DNA of 53,138 bases from Nitrospirales bacterium (GTDB taxonomy: Bacteria; Nitrospirota; Nitrospiria; Nitrospirales; UBA8639): positions 1 through 53,138 of the forward strand of contig JAJDBR010000162.1 of assembly GCA_029261275.1 (NCBI GenBank), read 5' to 3'. A model generated the notes under the pieces. The model was not told where the DNA came from, did no database searches, and was given only the letters and a program-made list of their open reading frames with translations. The position numbers and the translations under genes were made by a program. Positions 1 through 8,980 of the stretch are shown in pieces (position 1 is the stretch's first letter; every line of letters begins with the position of its first letter).

Positions 1-228
1 GCGACCCCACGGGAAATTTCTTCGCGTTCCGATAGGCTCAGGGCGAATCGTGACCATGTTCTCGTGGGGGGGGCGAATCCCCCCGCTGGGCGCAAGTATC
101 GGATAAATGGAGGAGGACTCTCGATCAAAGAGGCGGCCAATCGAACTCATGGATTCGCCACGCTGCCAGCGCTTCCAAATGTTTGCTCGTTGTTCAGTGT
201 TAAAGTAAATGCGGGTTCGGTGTGTCAT
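1..228 (-). mobile_element. IS30-family transposase, N-terminal part, frameshifted, cut by window edge
   Basis: Reading leftwards from the ATG at 228, the protein begins MTHRTRIYFNTEQRANIWKR and continues with GESMSSIGRLFDRESSSIY, the helix-turn-helix start of IS30 transposases. After SGGIRPP the IS30 reading (RFALSLSEREEISRGV) is found in a different frame. The switch falls at a run of eight G (66-73 on the plus strand). The rest of the gene lies outside the window. The A/T-rich stretch from 229 to about 290 should contain the element's terminal inverted repeat, but I cannot define it from one end. It is either a decayed copy or one that needs slippage at the G8 run. Confidence 0.75.
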
Positions 229-454
229 CGTCACACTCCATCTCTAGAAAATAAGATAAAGTGTTGCGTTGATCAATTGAACTCACCGCCGAGAGCGGAC
301 CATCAAAACACGATCCGATCTGCCATCGTCTGTTAGATCGGATGGCGATAAATTCAGTTAATCTCTTCCAGCCATCAATTCGAAACAGGTCCTAAAACAG
401 GTTTTTCTCAATCGGCACTTATAGCAAATCCTTCATCACAAAGGATTTTTCTCC

Positions 455-730
455 TACCCGCCCCCTAACTGTTGACCAGCCGCTCTGATTCTTAGTGGAC
501 TTTACATCGTTCAGAGGGGTTCAGCCCTCATTTCCGATCAGCTCCTATTATTAGGTTTTTCGGTTGCTATTTCCCTCAAAGACCAGAGCGGGCCTCTGGT
601 AATGGAGCGCGCTATGGGGCCGTTCGTGATTGTAACGATGGCGCCATACGGCGATCACAACACGGGCTTCGGGCACCGTCTAAAATAACTCCGCATCTAA
701 ACCGCGGTCTTGCCATCCCTGGTCGTTAAG
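455..730 (-). pseudogene. IS3-family transposase (OrfB) C-terminal remnant
   Basis: On the minus strand from about 727 the frame reads NDQGWQDRGLDAELF, a TAG stop, then TVPEARVVIAVWRHRYNHER and PHSALHYQRPALVF. The second half is the classic end of IS3-type DDE transposases (the pattern AR..I..WR..YN..RPHSALGY). Most of the catalytic domain is absent and an in-frame stop is present, so this is dead. The stretch at 455-520 may hold the element's right end. I see nothing else between 300 and 455 or between 730 and 935 beyond the A/T-rich leader of the next gene. Confidence 0.7.
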
Positions 731-935
731 CCAATCCTTTTTTATATGTGGTTTGGATCAAGTTGCCCACAAAGAGGGTACTCTTTGCCTAGCAGTCCTG
801 ATCTTACCTTCCAGTCACCTATCAATGGTCTATGTTTATTGAGGTTCCTCTTCCTAGGTTTGCGGCATAAAACTTGAGAACGTTTCAACAGGTTTTTGGA
901 ACTCATGATGCTGCGATTAAAAGATTGATGTCGAG

Positions 936-2156
936 ATGACCAACACGTTCAGTCTTTGGGAATTTTTAAGCCGTGACGTCGCCTTCTTGGGCGGGCCGTC
1001 TAGCCCTATGTTGAGCTGGCTGGGGGTTTTTGGGATTCTGCTCTTTTTTCTATGGCATGTCATGAAGTTGAAGAAGGAGGTTACTTCGGTTCAGCAGGGT
1101 TTCGAACGGGTACGTCCCGCGTTGATGTCCCTCGTTCATGAGCGGGGCGATGTCGATGGTGACCGGTTCACTCTTCGGCCTGAAAAAGGGACCGCTACTC
1201 AGGCTAATCGTAGAGTGGATCCGACCATGCGTAGTGACTGCAACGATCTACAGAGGCTCGATGTCGAGATGAACCAAGAGCCCCTGTTTCGTGAGGCATG
1301 GGCGCAATATCGGATGACGCTGGTCCTGGAACATGTGCCATGGTTTGTGGAACCGCGGCTGTTCAGTACCCGGCGCGCGGAGGATGTATTGACGCAAGAA
1401 GCCCTTATGGGTAATCGAGTTAATCTAGCGTTTTATAGTCAATTTCCATCTTTAGTCACTGGGATAGGGTTGTTGTTGACCTTTCTCGCTTTGTTTGTTG
1501 GCTTGGGGAAGCTCCATGCCGAAGGAAGTGAAATTGTCGGAATTCAGGGACTCATTAATGGATTGGCGGGAAAGTTCTTGACCTCGATTGTCGGATTGAT
1601 GGTGGCCAATTTGTGGACGTTCATTGAAAAACCGACGGTGTCTCGGCTTCTGCATGCCCATCACACATTTCTTGGGCTCATCGATCAACTCTTTCCCCGC
1701 AAAACTATGGAGCAGATGTTGGAACAGCTCACCTCAATTGACGGCCAACAACAAAGTGAGCAAGTGACGACAAGCGAGGCGTTCCCTCCTACGGGTGGCG
1801 GATGGGGAATGGGACTGGCCGGGCCGATGGCTAGCCTGACTTCGAGTATTCAGTCGTTGACGACATTACAGGAAGCGGCGCATGCGGAGACGCGACGCAC
1901 GATGGCGAACCTGCCGGGAGTCCTTAGAGATGAATTGCGGGGTTCCCTTCACGAATTAACGGAGAGGATTCATGAACTCACTCAGGCTCTAAAAGACGCT
2001 CCACATCTGGCGCGGGTGGAGCTGCCTTCTCCATCTCGACCCCTTTTATGGAAAGCCCCGACTGACCCTTCAGCCTCTTCCGATGATCATCCTTCCGGAA
2101 AAGCCAAATCGTGGCCCCGGTGGCCGCGAATGTCTATGCAGCGGCGTACGGGATGA
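936..2156 (+). CDS. MotA/TolQ/ExbB-type (ZorA-like) membrane channel protein
   Basis: This 406-residue protein has a membrane helix at about residues 25-45, a long soluble stretch, then two helices near 170-190 (PSLVTGIGLLLTFLALFVGL) and 210-230 (GKFLTSIVGLMVANLWTF). The Thr-bearing helices are the signature of the MotA/TolQ/ExbB proton-channel superfamily. The remaining ~175 residues form a Gln/Glu/Leu-rich cytoplasmic tail with coiled-coil character. It overlaps the next gene by ATGA, so the pair is translationally coupled, as for MotAB and ZorAB. ZorA of the Zorya defence system is the closest architectural match I can name, but its tail is usually longer and zorC/zorD are missing here. 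It may power an unknown cell-envelope function. Confidence 0.7.
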   Translation: MTNTFSLWEFLSRDVAFLGGPSSPMLSWLGVFGILLFFLWHVMKLKKEVTSVQQGFERVRPALMSLVHERGDVDGDRFTLRPEKGTATQANRRVDPTMRSDCNDLQRLDVEMNQEPLFREAWAQYRMTLVLEHVPWFVEPRLFSTRRAEDVLTQEALMGNRVNLAFYSQFPSLVTGIGLLLTFLALFVGLGKLHAEGSEIVGIQGLINGLAGKFLTSIVGLMVANLWTFIEKPTVSRLLHAHHTFLGLIDQLFPRKTMEQMLEQLTSIDGQQQSEQVTTSEAFPPTGGGWGMGLAGPMASLTSSIQSLTTLQEAAHAETRRTMANLPGVLRDELRGSLHELTERIHELTQALKDAPHLARVELPSPSRPLLWKAPTDPSASSDDHPSGKAKSWPRWPRMSMQRRTG

Positions 2157-2866
2157 AAGACACGACGAATCACGGGACATTTTCCTCCCACACGGCAAAC
2201 GGCATGACGGACCTGATGACCTCGCTGGTGATGGTCTTTATTCTGCTGTTTGTGGCCTTTATCACGCAGACCTCATCTGAAGCACAGACGGAGTTGCAAG
2301 CACACAAGGAGGATGTACAGTTGGCATTGCGTGATCATCTTTCGCGTTTGGGTCTGTCGCTGGATGCCGATCCTCGTGATCCTCTCACTCTCTTGATTGT
2401 TGTCCCGGAGAACTTGCTAACGTTCGAGTTTGGTCGAAGTCGGCTTTCGGCACAGGCGGATCAATTTTTAGAAGAAGCCATGCCCTTTTATGCTGCGGCC
2501 GTCTGTGGGTCATTGCGGGACACCATCGACTCCCTTGCCATCCAAGGACATACCGATGATCGTGGTGGCGATGCCTATAATTTGCAATTGAGCCAAGAAC
2601 GATCATTAGCGGTGATGGTGAAAGGGCTGGAGGTTATTCGAGCCCAAACACCTTCTGCCTACCAATGCTTTCAAGAAATGACGTCAGCTTCCGGTCGTGG
2701 CCGACAAGAGTTAATCTATGACCATGCCAACCGAGTGAACCGTGCAAAAAGCCGTCGTGTCATCTTTAAAATCCGCCTCCGTTCAACCGAACAACGCCAT
2801 GTGGTGGAGCAGTCAACCAAAATAGTTGTACCTCAAACCATTAATGGAATTCCCCTTCCTACATAG
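2153..2866 (+). CDS. MotB/OmpA-type (ZorB-like) peptidoglycan-binding stator partner
   Basis: I chose the ATG at 2153, which overlaps the upstream stop (ATGA), giving 237 residues; an upstream GTG would add 14 unlikely residues. Residues ~17-38 form one membrane helix preceded by an Asp (GMTDLMTSLVMVFILLFVAF). That matches the ion-binding Asp at the start of the MotB/ZorB helix. The C-terminal half is an OmpA-like domain: TFEFGRSRLSAQA, IQGHTDDRGGDAYNLQLSQ and NRAKSRRVIFKI. The expected role is to anchor the MotA-like partner to peptidoglycan and form the ion channel. The next gene, pdxB, is convergent and unrelated, so this is a stand-alone two-gene unit. Confidence 0.75.
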   Translation: MKDTTNHGTFSSHTANGMTDLMTSLVMVFILLFVAFITQTSSEAQTELQAHKEDVQLALRDHLSRLGLSLDADPRDPLTLLIVVPENLLTFEFGRSRLSAQADQFLEEAMPFYAAAVCGSLRDTIDSLAIQGHTDDRGGDAYNLQLSQERSLAVMVKGLEVIRAQTPSAYQCFQEMTSASGRGRQELIYDHANRVNRAKSRRVIFKIRLRSTEQRHVVEQSTKIVVPQTINGIPLPT

Positions 2867-2884
2867 ACTGCTCGGAAATTTGCT

Positions 2885-4051
2885 TTAGATTTCTTCTCTC
2901 ATATTCTGAAAGCCTAAGCCATCTAATATTTGTCGGAGTTTGTTCGTCCCTTCAGAAAGTATTACTGTAGATTGGTGGAATTCCCTTCGAACGGGGTAGT
3001 TTTTGCGAAGAGCATCAAATAGGGGAGGGCGTTCTTCGGATGAGGCCGTCAGCAATGCTTGCATCCGACCATAATCGGCTTGAATGTCATAAATGTTGGT
3101 GATGATTGCCCGAATCAGTTCTTGATCGTATGGTGCTTGAGCGTCAATCTCGATCAATGGCACTGTGGACGGGGGAAGGGACTGTATCGGTTGCCAAGTG
3201 GGCTGTATATCCAAGTGTTTGCACAGGGCTGTGTAGATCATAAAGGTACCATTGGCTTTGCCATCTAGTGAGTGCCCGGCAATATGGGGAGTGCCGAGTG
3301 TGGCGGCTTGAAAGAGCTCCCAATTAATTTCTGGTTCCTGTTCCCATACATCGATAATCGTCGGCCCAATTCGTTGGTGGGTGATGGCGTCCAGCAAGGC
3401 CGATGTGTCGACGACTTCTCCTCGTGCTGCATTGATGAAGATGGCCGAGGGTTTCATGTGACTGAGTGTCTGTTCATTGAGTAAGTGAAACGTCGGATAG
3501 GGGCCGTCGGTGGTCAGAGGTGTATGGAGCGTCACTACATCACAGCGCAGGGTTTCTTCTAAGGAATGGTGTTCGATCTTTCCGATTTTTGCCAGAGGTG
3601 GATCATTGAGAATCGGATGCATGCCTAGCGCCTCGGCTTTTCTTTTAACCAACCTACCAATATTCCCCACTCCAACAATGCCAATGGTTTTGCCTTCTAG
3701 AGAAATGTCTTGTTGTTTGCCAAGGAACAGTAAGGCCGCTATGACGTATTCGGCCACTGAATTGGCATTGGAGCCTGTCGCTGAGGCGAAGCCAATGTTT
3801 CCCGATTGAAGATAGTCCGTATCCATGTGATCTGTGCCTGCGGAAGCCGACCCGACAAATTCCACGGGCGTATCTTTCAATAACGCTTCATTCACTTGTG
3901 TGATCGATCGAATAAGCAAGATGTTGGTGTCTTTGAGATTGGCAGAGGTGGTTGAACGTCCTGGTACAATCCTAAGATTTCCTAGATCTTGGAACGCCTC
4001 GTGTACATAAGGAATGTTTTCTCCGGCGATAATGTTGAGTGGCTTTTTCAT
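2885..4051 (-). CDS. pdxB: Erythronate-4-phosphate dehydrogenase
   Basis: The product belongs to the D-2-hydroxyacid dehydrogenase family and matches PdxB, which oxidises 4-phosphoerythronate in the DXP-dependent pyridoxal-phosphate pathway. It has an N-terminal catalytic lobe (GSASAGTDHMD), a Rossmann motif GIVGVGNIG, the catalytic INAARGEVVD and DVWEQEPE regions, and the PdxB-typical GTPHIAGHSLDGKANGT. A C-terminal dimerisation extension of ~100 residues distinguishes it from SerA and other relatives. The ATG at 4051 (MKKPLNIIAGE) has GGA seven bases upstream; an in-frame TTG at 4069 is less likely. It converges on the MotB-like gene with only 18 bases between stops. Confidence 0.93.
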   Translation of the reverse strand: MKKPLNIIAGENIPYVHEAFQDLGNLRIVPGRSTTSANLKDTNILLIRSITQVNEALLKDTPVEFVGSASAGTDHMDTDYLQSGNIGFASATGSNANSVAEYVIAALLFLGKQQDISLEGKTIGIVGVGNIGRLVKRKAEALGMHPILNDPPLAKIGKIEHHSLEETLRCDVVTLHTPLTTDGPYPTFHLLNEQTLSHMKPSAIFINAARGEVVDTSALLDAITHQRIGPTIIDVWEQEPEINWELFQAATLGTPHIAGHSLDGKANGTFMIYTALCKHLDIQPTWQPIQSLPPSTVPLIEIDAQAPYDQELIRAIITNIYDIQADYGRMQALLTASSEERPPLFDALRKNYPVRREFHQSTVILSEGTNKLRQILDGLGFQNMREEI

Positions 4052-4244
4052 ATTTTTTCCGTATGCCAATATTTTTTTAGATATACGCTTTCCAGCTTGT
4101 CCTCTATAGTATCATGGCCCTTCGGGTCAGTCTTCTGTCACGAATCTCATTGCATTCTTATGATGGTTTTGATATTCCTGTTTGAGAGCGAACAATGAAT
4201 CTTTATACATGTTCTCAGGTTGTGAGTGAGAGGGGAAGTTACTG

Positions 4245-5132
4245 ATGAGTAAGGGCCGTAAACGACAACGACAGGGAAGTGAGGAACCTATACAGAGTAC
4301 TTCGAATTCGGCTTTGCCCGGTATTTTTCAGGCATCGTCAATATTGGATATGGTCCTGCTGGTGCTTGCTGGGATCGGCATTCTCTTAACCAGCTATCTG
4401 ACTTATGTCGCATGGTTTGATGCCCATCCTGCTTTTTGCAGCGAGGGGTCCGGCTGCGATTTGGTACAAGCGAGTCGATGGGCGACCTTGCTTGGCCTCC
4501 CGATGGCGTTTTGGGGATGGCTGACCTACGTGCTATTGACCTATTCTATCTGGCGGGCAAAAAGGAAGCCCGGCAGTTGGACAATAGTAGTGTTTCTGGC
4601 AGTGTGCGGGTTTGCCATCAGCGCTTATCTGACTATTGTCTCGGTGGTCGAGATTGAAGCCACTTGCCCTTATTGTCTTGCCTCATTTGCCATCATGACG
4701 ACCATCATGATTCTTACGCTTGTGCGACAGCCTCCCAATTGGTCCATTTCGTTGAAAGAGGCACTCGTGATCGCCGCGCTTCTTGTCGGTGGTTTGCACC
4801 TCCACTATAGCGGGGTATTCGATGCGGCAGCAGGTCCTGAAGATCCGCAACTCCAGGCTTTAGCCATTCATCTAGCCGACAAGGACGTGAAATTCTTTGG
4901 GGCCTACTGGTGCCCCCGTTGTCAGGAGCAAAAGGCCCTATTTGAAGCATCTGCCAAGCGGTTGCCCTATGTAGAATGTAGTTCTGGAGGTCGAGGCAGT
5001 GCGCTGACCAAAGCGTGCGCCGCAGCGAAGGTCAAAAGCTATCCAACTTGGATCATTGGCGAACGCCGTTTTACCGGTCTCCAAACTCCTCGTTCTCTGG
5101 CAGCTGCCACGGCCTTCGATTGGAAGGAGTAG
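4245..5132 (+). CDS. VKOR domain fused to a thioredoxin-like domain
   Basis: This 295-residue integral membrane protein has a VKOR domain at about residues 35-165. It contains the loop Cys pair (FCSEGSGCDL), a conserved Ser/Trp region and the active-site CPYC near residue 141. A hydrophobic helix near 180 leads into a thioredoxin-like domain with FFGAYWCPRCQEQKALFE (CPRC) and a cis-Pro region KSYPTWII. VKOR-Trx fusions reoxidise DsbA-like oxidants with quinone and so drive disulfide formation in the periplasm. A purine-rich GAGGGGAAG lies about ten bases before the ATG. The gene stands alone; 5133-5436 downstream shows no gene I can support. Confidence 0.92.
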   Translation: MSKGRKRQRQGSEEPIQSTSNSALPGIFQASSILDMVLLVLAGIGILLTSYLTYVAWFDAHPAFCSEGSGCDLVQASRWATLLGLPMAFWGWLTYVLLTYSIWRAKRKPGSWTIVVFLAVCGFAISAYLTIVSVVEIEATCPYCLASFAIMTTIMILTLVRQPPNWSISLKEALVIAALLVGGLHLHYSGVFDAAAGPEDPQLQALAIHLADKDVKFFGAYWCPRCQEQKALFEASAKRLPYVECSSGGRGSALTKACAAAKVKSYPTWIIGERRFTGLQTPRSLAAATAFDWKE

Positions 5133-5436
5133 AGGTTGGTGGCCAAAAGTTCTTTGAAGCATGATTGAATACATTCTCTGCAGATGACTCTCTAAGTTTG
5201 TCCCGTTCTTGGCCGTATTGGCATTCAGTTTGGCCTCCCCCAATTCGTACTTTTTCAACAGCTTTCTTCGTTATTTTTTCAGCTTACTCTGCCATGCCGG
5301 TGTAATAAATTTTTCAGAAAAATGACTGCCCAATATTTTGGTGAGAGGGCAAGAGTCTTTATCTCGTAGTTATTTCCGGACATCTGATTGATTTTTTCAT
5401 ATTCATTCAGCCTCTTTCTCAGGCTGAGTATTCCTT

Positions 5437-5999
5437 ATGGAAAGATGGATTCGAGTTTTGTTTTTAATAGTCTTGTTGATCCTTTCTTCCGAACCTAGCT
5501 CCGCAGAGAATGTTGAATCGACTTCGTCGTTATACGTGGAGCAGTGAACTTTAAAGACGCCGGATTGGCTCCAGGAGAAAAAGTTGATTTTGGACATTTC
5601 GATGTGGTGGGGACCTTGGGGTTTCCCGGACGTTGGGCGGTTCCCTGGGATTGGCAAGCCCGGTATCAACTTACTAACACCGCCTGGGCATTGAGGGGTA
5701 CTGGGGATACGGGGTTTATTCACACGATGACTGTGGGAATAGCGGTCACCAAAATAGGTTGGCGAACAACTCTGGATTTCGGCCTTGGGAGTGCGCTGCT
5801 TAGTAAATGGAATTTTCCTGGCCAGAACGTCGGAGACCTGTTTCAATTTATTTCCCTTGGTGGCTTGCTCTTTCATCTCCCATGCAACCTCCTGGCTGGG
5901 TCTCGTTTTCATCATTTGTCCGATGCCACAATCTGTGGGAATAATCGCGGGGTAGACTTACACATGTTGAAAGTGCGTTATAAATTTTCCACTCCCTGA
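5437..5999 (+). pseudogene. PagL-like lipid A deacylase, single-base frameshift
   Basis: The ATG at 5437 starts a signal peptide (MERWIRVLFLIVLLILSSEP, then cleavage near SSA-EN) that runs into a TGA at 5545. The remainder of the protein continues in another frame from about 5540: FKDAGLAPGEKVDFGHFDVV, then FQFISLGGLLFHL, then GSRFHHLSDATICGNNRGVD. The H-x2-S/D-A and N-x-G pattern near the C terminus resembles the catalytic region of PagL/acyloxyacyl hydrolase outer-membrane barrels. One added G at about 5538 would restore LYVGAVNFKDAG, so a single-base deletion explains the break. It could also be an assembly error. Confidence 0.65.
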
Positions 6000-6143
6000 C
6001 GAATGTCTTGAGATGGCAATCTGTTGATTATGAGAAGTTGTTCACTTTTGGTGAGGTCTAGGGCGCATCAAGCAAGGAATATGGCCAAGGTGCCGAAAAG
6101 GAAGGATACTTGATGAGACTCATCAGAAAATGGAGGAAAGCCG

Positions 6144-6617
6144 GTGCGGTCCCGATTGCGTATTTTTTTTATTCTTCTTTTGTGCATGCTTTCCGTTGGT
6201 CTTTTTTCTTCGGATATCTTGGCCGGGCCAACTTTTTTAAACCGACTCACCTACCCCCTACCACTTGGCTTAACCGAAATTGGTCATTTCCATGAGAATG
6301 ATTTAAAGACCTTTGAAATCTGGACGCAATGGAATAATTCCTCAAATGAGAAAATTGTCGTGCAAATGACTTTTACGTTTTTTGATAAAGACTCCGCGAA
6401 CTCCCAATTAGGAGAAGATGGGAAGGATGATTTTCTTATGTCTGTGACCGAGACAGTCACGATTCCGGAACAGGCGAGTAATTGGGGGAAATACTTTCAA
6501 CTAACGGCCATTGGGCACAAGCTAAATCAAGGGTTTGATCATTCCGCGGAAGGCGCGGGGTTGGAGCTCTATCTCGATGCCCAAATCAATTCAGTGCAAC
6601 ATCTCTATTCAGAGTAG
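6144..6617 (+). CDS. Small secreted protein, member 1 of a local three-copy family
   Basis: The product has 157 residues with a strong N-terminal signal peptide (MRSRLRIFFILLLCMLSVGL, cleavage near ILAGP). The mature part is about 125 residues with alternating polar/hydrophobic strands, for example FEIWTQWNNSSNEKIVVQMT and ETVTIPEQASNWGKYFQLTA, which suggests a beta-sandwich. I do not recognise a named family. It is about 75-80 % identical by eye to the protein at 8981 and to the broken copy at 8599. The neighbour on the opposite strand is a secreted spondin-domain protein, so this locus makes several exported proteins. Function is unknown; the start is set by homology with the 8981 copy. Confidence 0.75.
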   Translation: MRSRLRIFFILLLCMLSVGLFSSDILAGPTFLNRLTYPLPLGLTEIGHFHENDLKTFEIWTQWNNSSNEKIVVQMTFTFFDKDSANSQLGEDGKDDFLMSVTETVTIPEQASNWGKYFQLTAIGHKLNQGFDHSAEGAGLELYLDAQINSVQHLYSE

Positions 6618-6811
6618 CTTTTTTCTTCTAAAGGTTTTTGTTTCTCTTTGATAAGCGTTGAAAATCCCATTTTCAATAGTACTTACCGAAAAACATACTA
6701 GCCTGAAATCTTATTCGTTTCTCTTTCAGGGGAAGGCGGATAAGAATTCTTTCATGGAGTTGTAGTTGAGGTCCTGGTGGCCGCCGGTCTGGCTTATGAT
6801 TGATTGTTGAT

Positions 6812-8041
6812 CTAATTGGCAGCAGCAATAGTAAAGTCCCATTCGAAGCTATCACAAAAGTCGTTCTCTCCCGGGCCGACCGCCACATAGATATGATCCC
6901 CCACGGCTAAGCCCCCGACTTCGATGTCAAAGGTGCTTGTGGTGCCGTTGCCCACGGTAGCCGTATTGACCAGCGTATCATTCACATAGACGTGCACCAC
7001 ATTCCCATCGCCACAGTCGGTGTCTGCCGCGACGAGGGAGCTGGTCGTCACGGCATAGTCTCCCTCTATGGGCACTGCATAGGCGGCAATCACATAGCGG
7101 TCAGTGGCTTCGCCTTGTTCAACGGAACGCCCTGGATGTCCGCCGAGTGCTCGCAGATGGAGAATGCTACCATTGCTGTAGAACAGGCCATCCCCGGTCA
7201 AGGGGCTGTACTGGGCAGCCGTCCCAATCGGTCCCGAGGCATTCCACAGATACCCCCAATTGGGAGCGGGGTTGTCGGGCCGGAGATCAGTGCGATAATT
7301 GGCGACCGGGATAAACGGCCCTGGGTCGGGTGGATCGGTTCTCGTGAACGTAAAGGTCCCAATTGGTTGATTGGAAAAAGGCGAAAGGCCTTGCAGTCTT
7401 TTTATAGGCTCGGGTGGTGCGGTGATGTTGTTCTCAGAGAGGTAGTTTGTACCACTGTCAGTTCCAGCGTCCTAGGGGTACAACATGACGACTCTTTCAG
7501 GAATCCAATTGCCCTGTCCATCTAATAAGGACATACCTGAAACGCCGACAAACCAATCGGGGCTTGGGGCGATCATCGACGTGAGGGTGATCAGGGGATA
7601 CTCTTTGTTCATAGAGAAGGAATTAATCGATACTGATGCCGGCGAGAGAGGAATCCCTCCACCAGAAATGACGGCGTTTGCGTTTCCAGCACTTATCGCA
7701 CTCGTGACTTCATTCTGGAGATCAGTCTTTGCTCCCAATTCGGCCATATTTTTAATGCCCAAACTTGCTAATGCTCCGTTTTGCCAAAAGGTTACATTCC
7801 CATTATGACTCCCGCCGATTAAACCTGACAGATGTGGGTTTGATGGAAAAGAAGTCACCCCGTTTGGATGTGGGTGGGTGGTTTGACTCCAGGTTGAATC
7901 AAAGGTCACCCGAAAGGTTGCTGTTTCCTCCACTTGTTGGGCTTGGACGAATCTAGGATGCAGCGCTGGTAACAATGTCATCCAGATGACCACCGCAGTG
8001 ATAAGAGACATCTTTTTTGATATAGAGGTTGAGGTCGACAT
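6812..8041 (-). pseudogene. Secreted spondin-N domain protein interrupted by one amber codon
   Basis: Starting at the ATG at 8041 (GGAGGAA just upstream), the frame gives a signal peptide and then a bacterial spondin-N domain: ATFRVTFDSTWSQ, HPNGVTSFPSNPHLSGLIGG, MAELGAKTD and DWFVGVSGMSLLD. Codon 190 (7474-7472) is TAG. In the same frame the family pattern continues immediately: DAGTDSGTNYLSENNITAPP. The expected residue is Trp (PWDAGTDSGT), one base from TAG. The frame then stays open to 6812, adding a C-terminal beta domain (DTDCGDGNVVHVYVND ... FCDSFEWDFTIAAAN). Intact length would be 409 residues. It is probably inactivated by one nonsense mutation; read-through or error cannot be excluded. 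Confidence 0.8.
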
Positions 8042-8291
8042 TTCAATTCCTCCGTGGCTTTCAAAGTAGAGCAAATTCGCTAACAAGAGATAATCTCGCA
8101 TTTTCCATATAGTGCCCACCGTAATAAATACCACGAAAGACTGGTCTAACGTTAAGAAGGGGGAAAAGGTTTGGGGTCGGGTGTAGCGTATATACCTTAG
8201 ATTAACAAAGCCCTTATTTTCTTACATAAGCGAACCTTTGCGCGGTTCCTGTCAACTTTGCAGTGAGCAATGTTTATGATGGTGAGCTCAT

Positions 8292-8570
8292 TTAATTGGC
8301 AGCGGAAATGGTAAAGTCCCATTGAAAGCTATCACAAAAGCTATTGTCGCTCGAGCCGACAGCCAGATAGATCCGTTCTCCCACGGCTAAGGTCCAGACT
8401 TCGACATCTAAAGGTGCCGGTGGCGCCGTTGGCCACGCTGATTGTCTTGAGAAACCTATCATTTACATAGACGCGGACCACATTCCCATCGCCACAGTCC
8501 GTGTCTACCGCTAAGAAGGAGCTCGTCGTTATGGCATAGGCTTGGGTTGTGGGGTCTAACGTTCTCTCTG
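8292..8570 (-). pseudogene. Second, truncated and frameshifted copy of the spondin protein C-terminal domain
   Basis: On the minus strand the sequence from about 8555 downwards repeats the end of the 6812 gene: YAITTSSFLAVDTDCGDGNV, VRVYVNDRFLKTISVANGAT. An extra base in the TTTAGATGTC stretch near 8412 shifts the frame. The family ending then continues in another frame (FCDSFQWDFTISAAN and a stop at 8292-8294). The spondin domain and signal peptide are missing. The 5' break lies next to another broken gene on the opposite strand (8599), so this point looks like a recombination junction. Confidence 0.75.
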
Positions 8571-8598
8571 GGTGTTTAGATAAAAAATCTGTGACGTT

Positions 8599-8811
8599 CA
8601 ATTAAAGGAATTTGGTAAAGATGATCCTTGGATGACCGTGAAGGAAGCCGTCATCATTCCTGCACTAGTCAGTAAGTGGAGGAATTATTTTTAGCGGACG
8701 GCATTTTGGCGGAAATTCAATTCAGGGATTAGTCCCTTCCAGGAGAAGGCGAGGCTGGAGCTCTATCTCGACGACCAAGTTAATTCGGTGCAACATCTCC
8801 AGGTTGAGTAA
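8599..8811 (+). pseudogene. Broken third copy of the small secreted protein
   Basis: An open frame of 71 codons, without a start, encodes the C-terminal half of the 6144/8981 protein family: QLKEFGKDDPWMTVKEAVII, then VSKWRNYF, a TAG stop where relatives have Gln, then RTAFWRKFNS and LELYLDDQVNSVQHL. The 5' half and signal peptide are absent. It abuts the truncated minus-strand copy at 8292-8570. The region 8812-8980 holds only the A/T-rich leader of the intact copy. Confidence 0.8.
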
Positions 8812-8980
8812 AGCATTTCTCATACTCTGTACCCTTCCCTTTTCTTCCTTTCACTCTAAAATGAGTCTTACGTACCCCAAAGAAGAATAGATAAACTCTC
8901 GAATAGCGAGGTATTGCAAATTTATTAAAAAAGAGCGAAACTAAAACTAGAGAAATTCAGTTGACAGGGGAGGTAATCTG

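Noticed and set aside
936-5132. A complete Zorya defence system
   Set aside because: Only ZorA/ZorB-like genes are present; the following genes are pdxB and VKOR-thioredoxin, with no helicase or nuclease.
5403-5915. Long minus-strand open frame
   Set aside because: It is the antisense of the PagL-like pseudogene and has no protein-family features.
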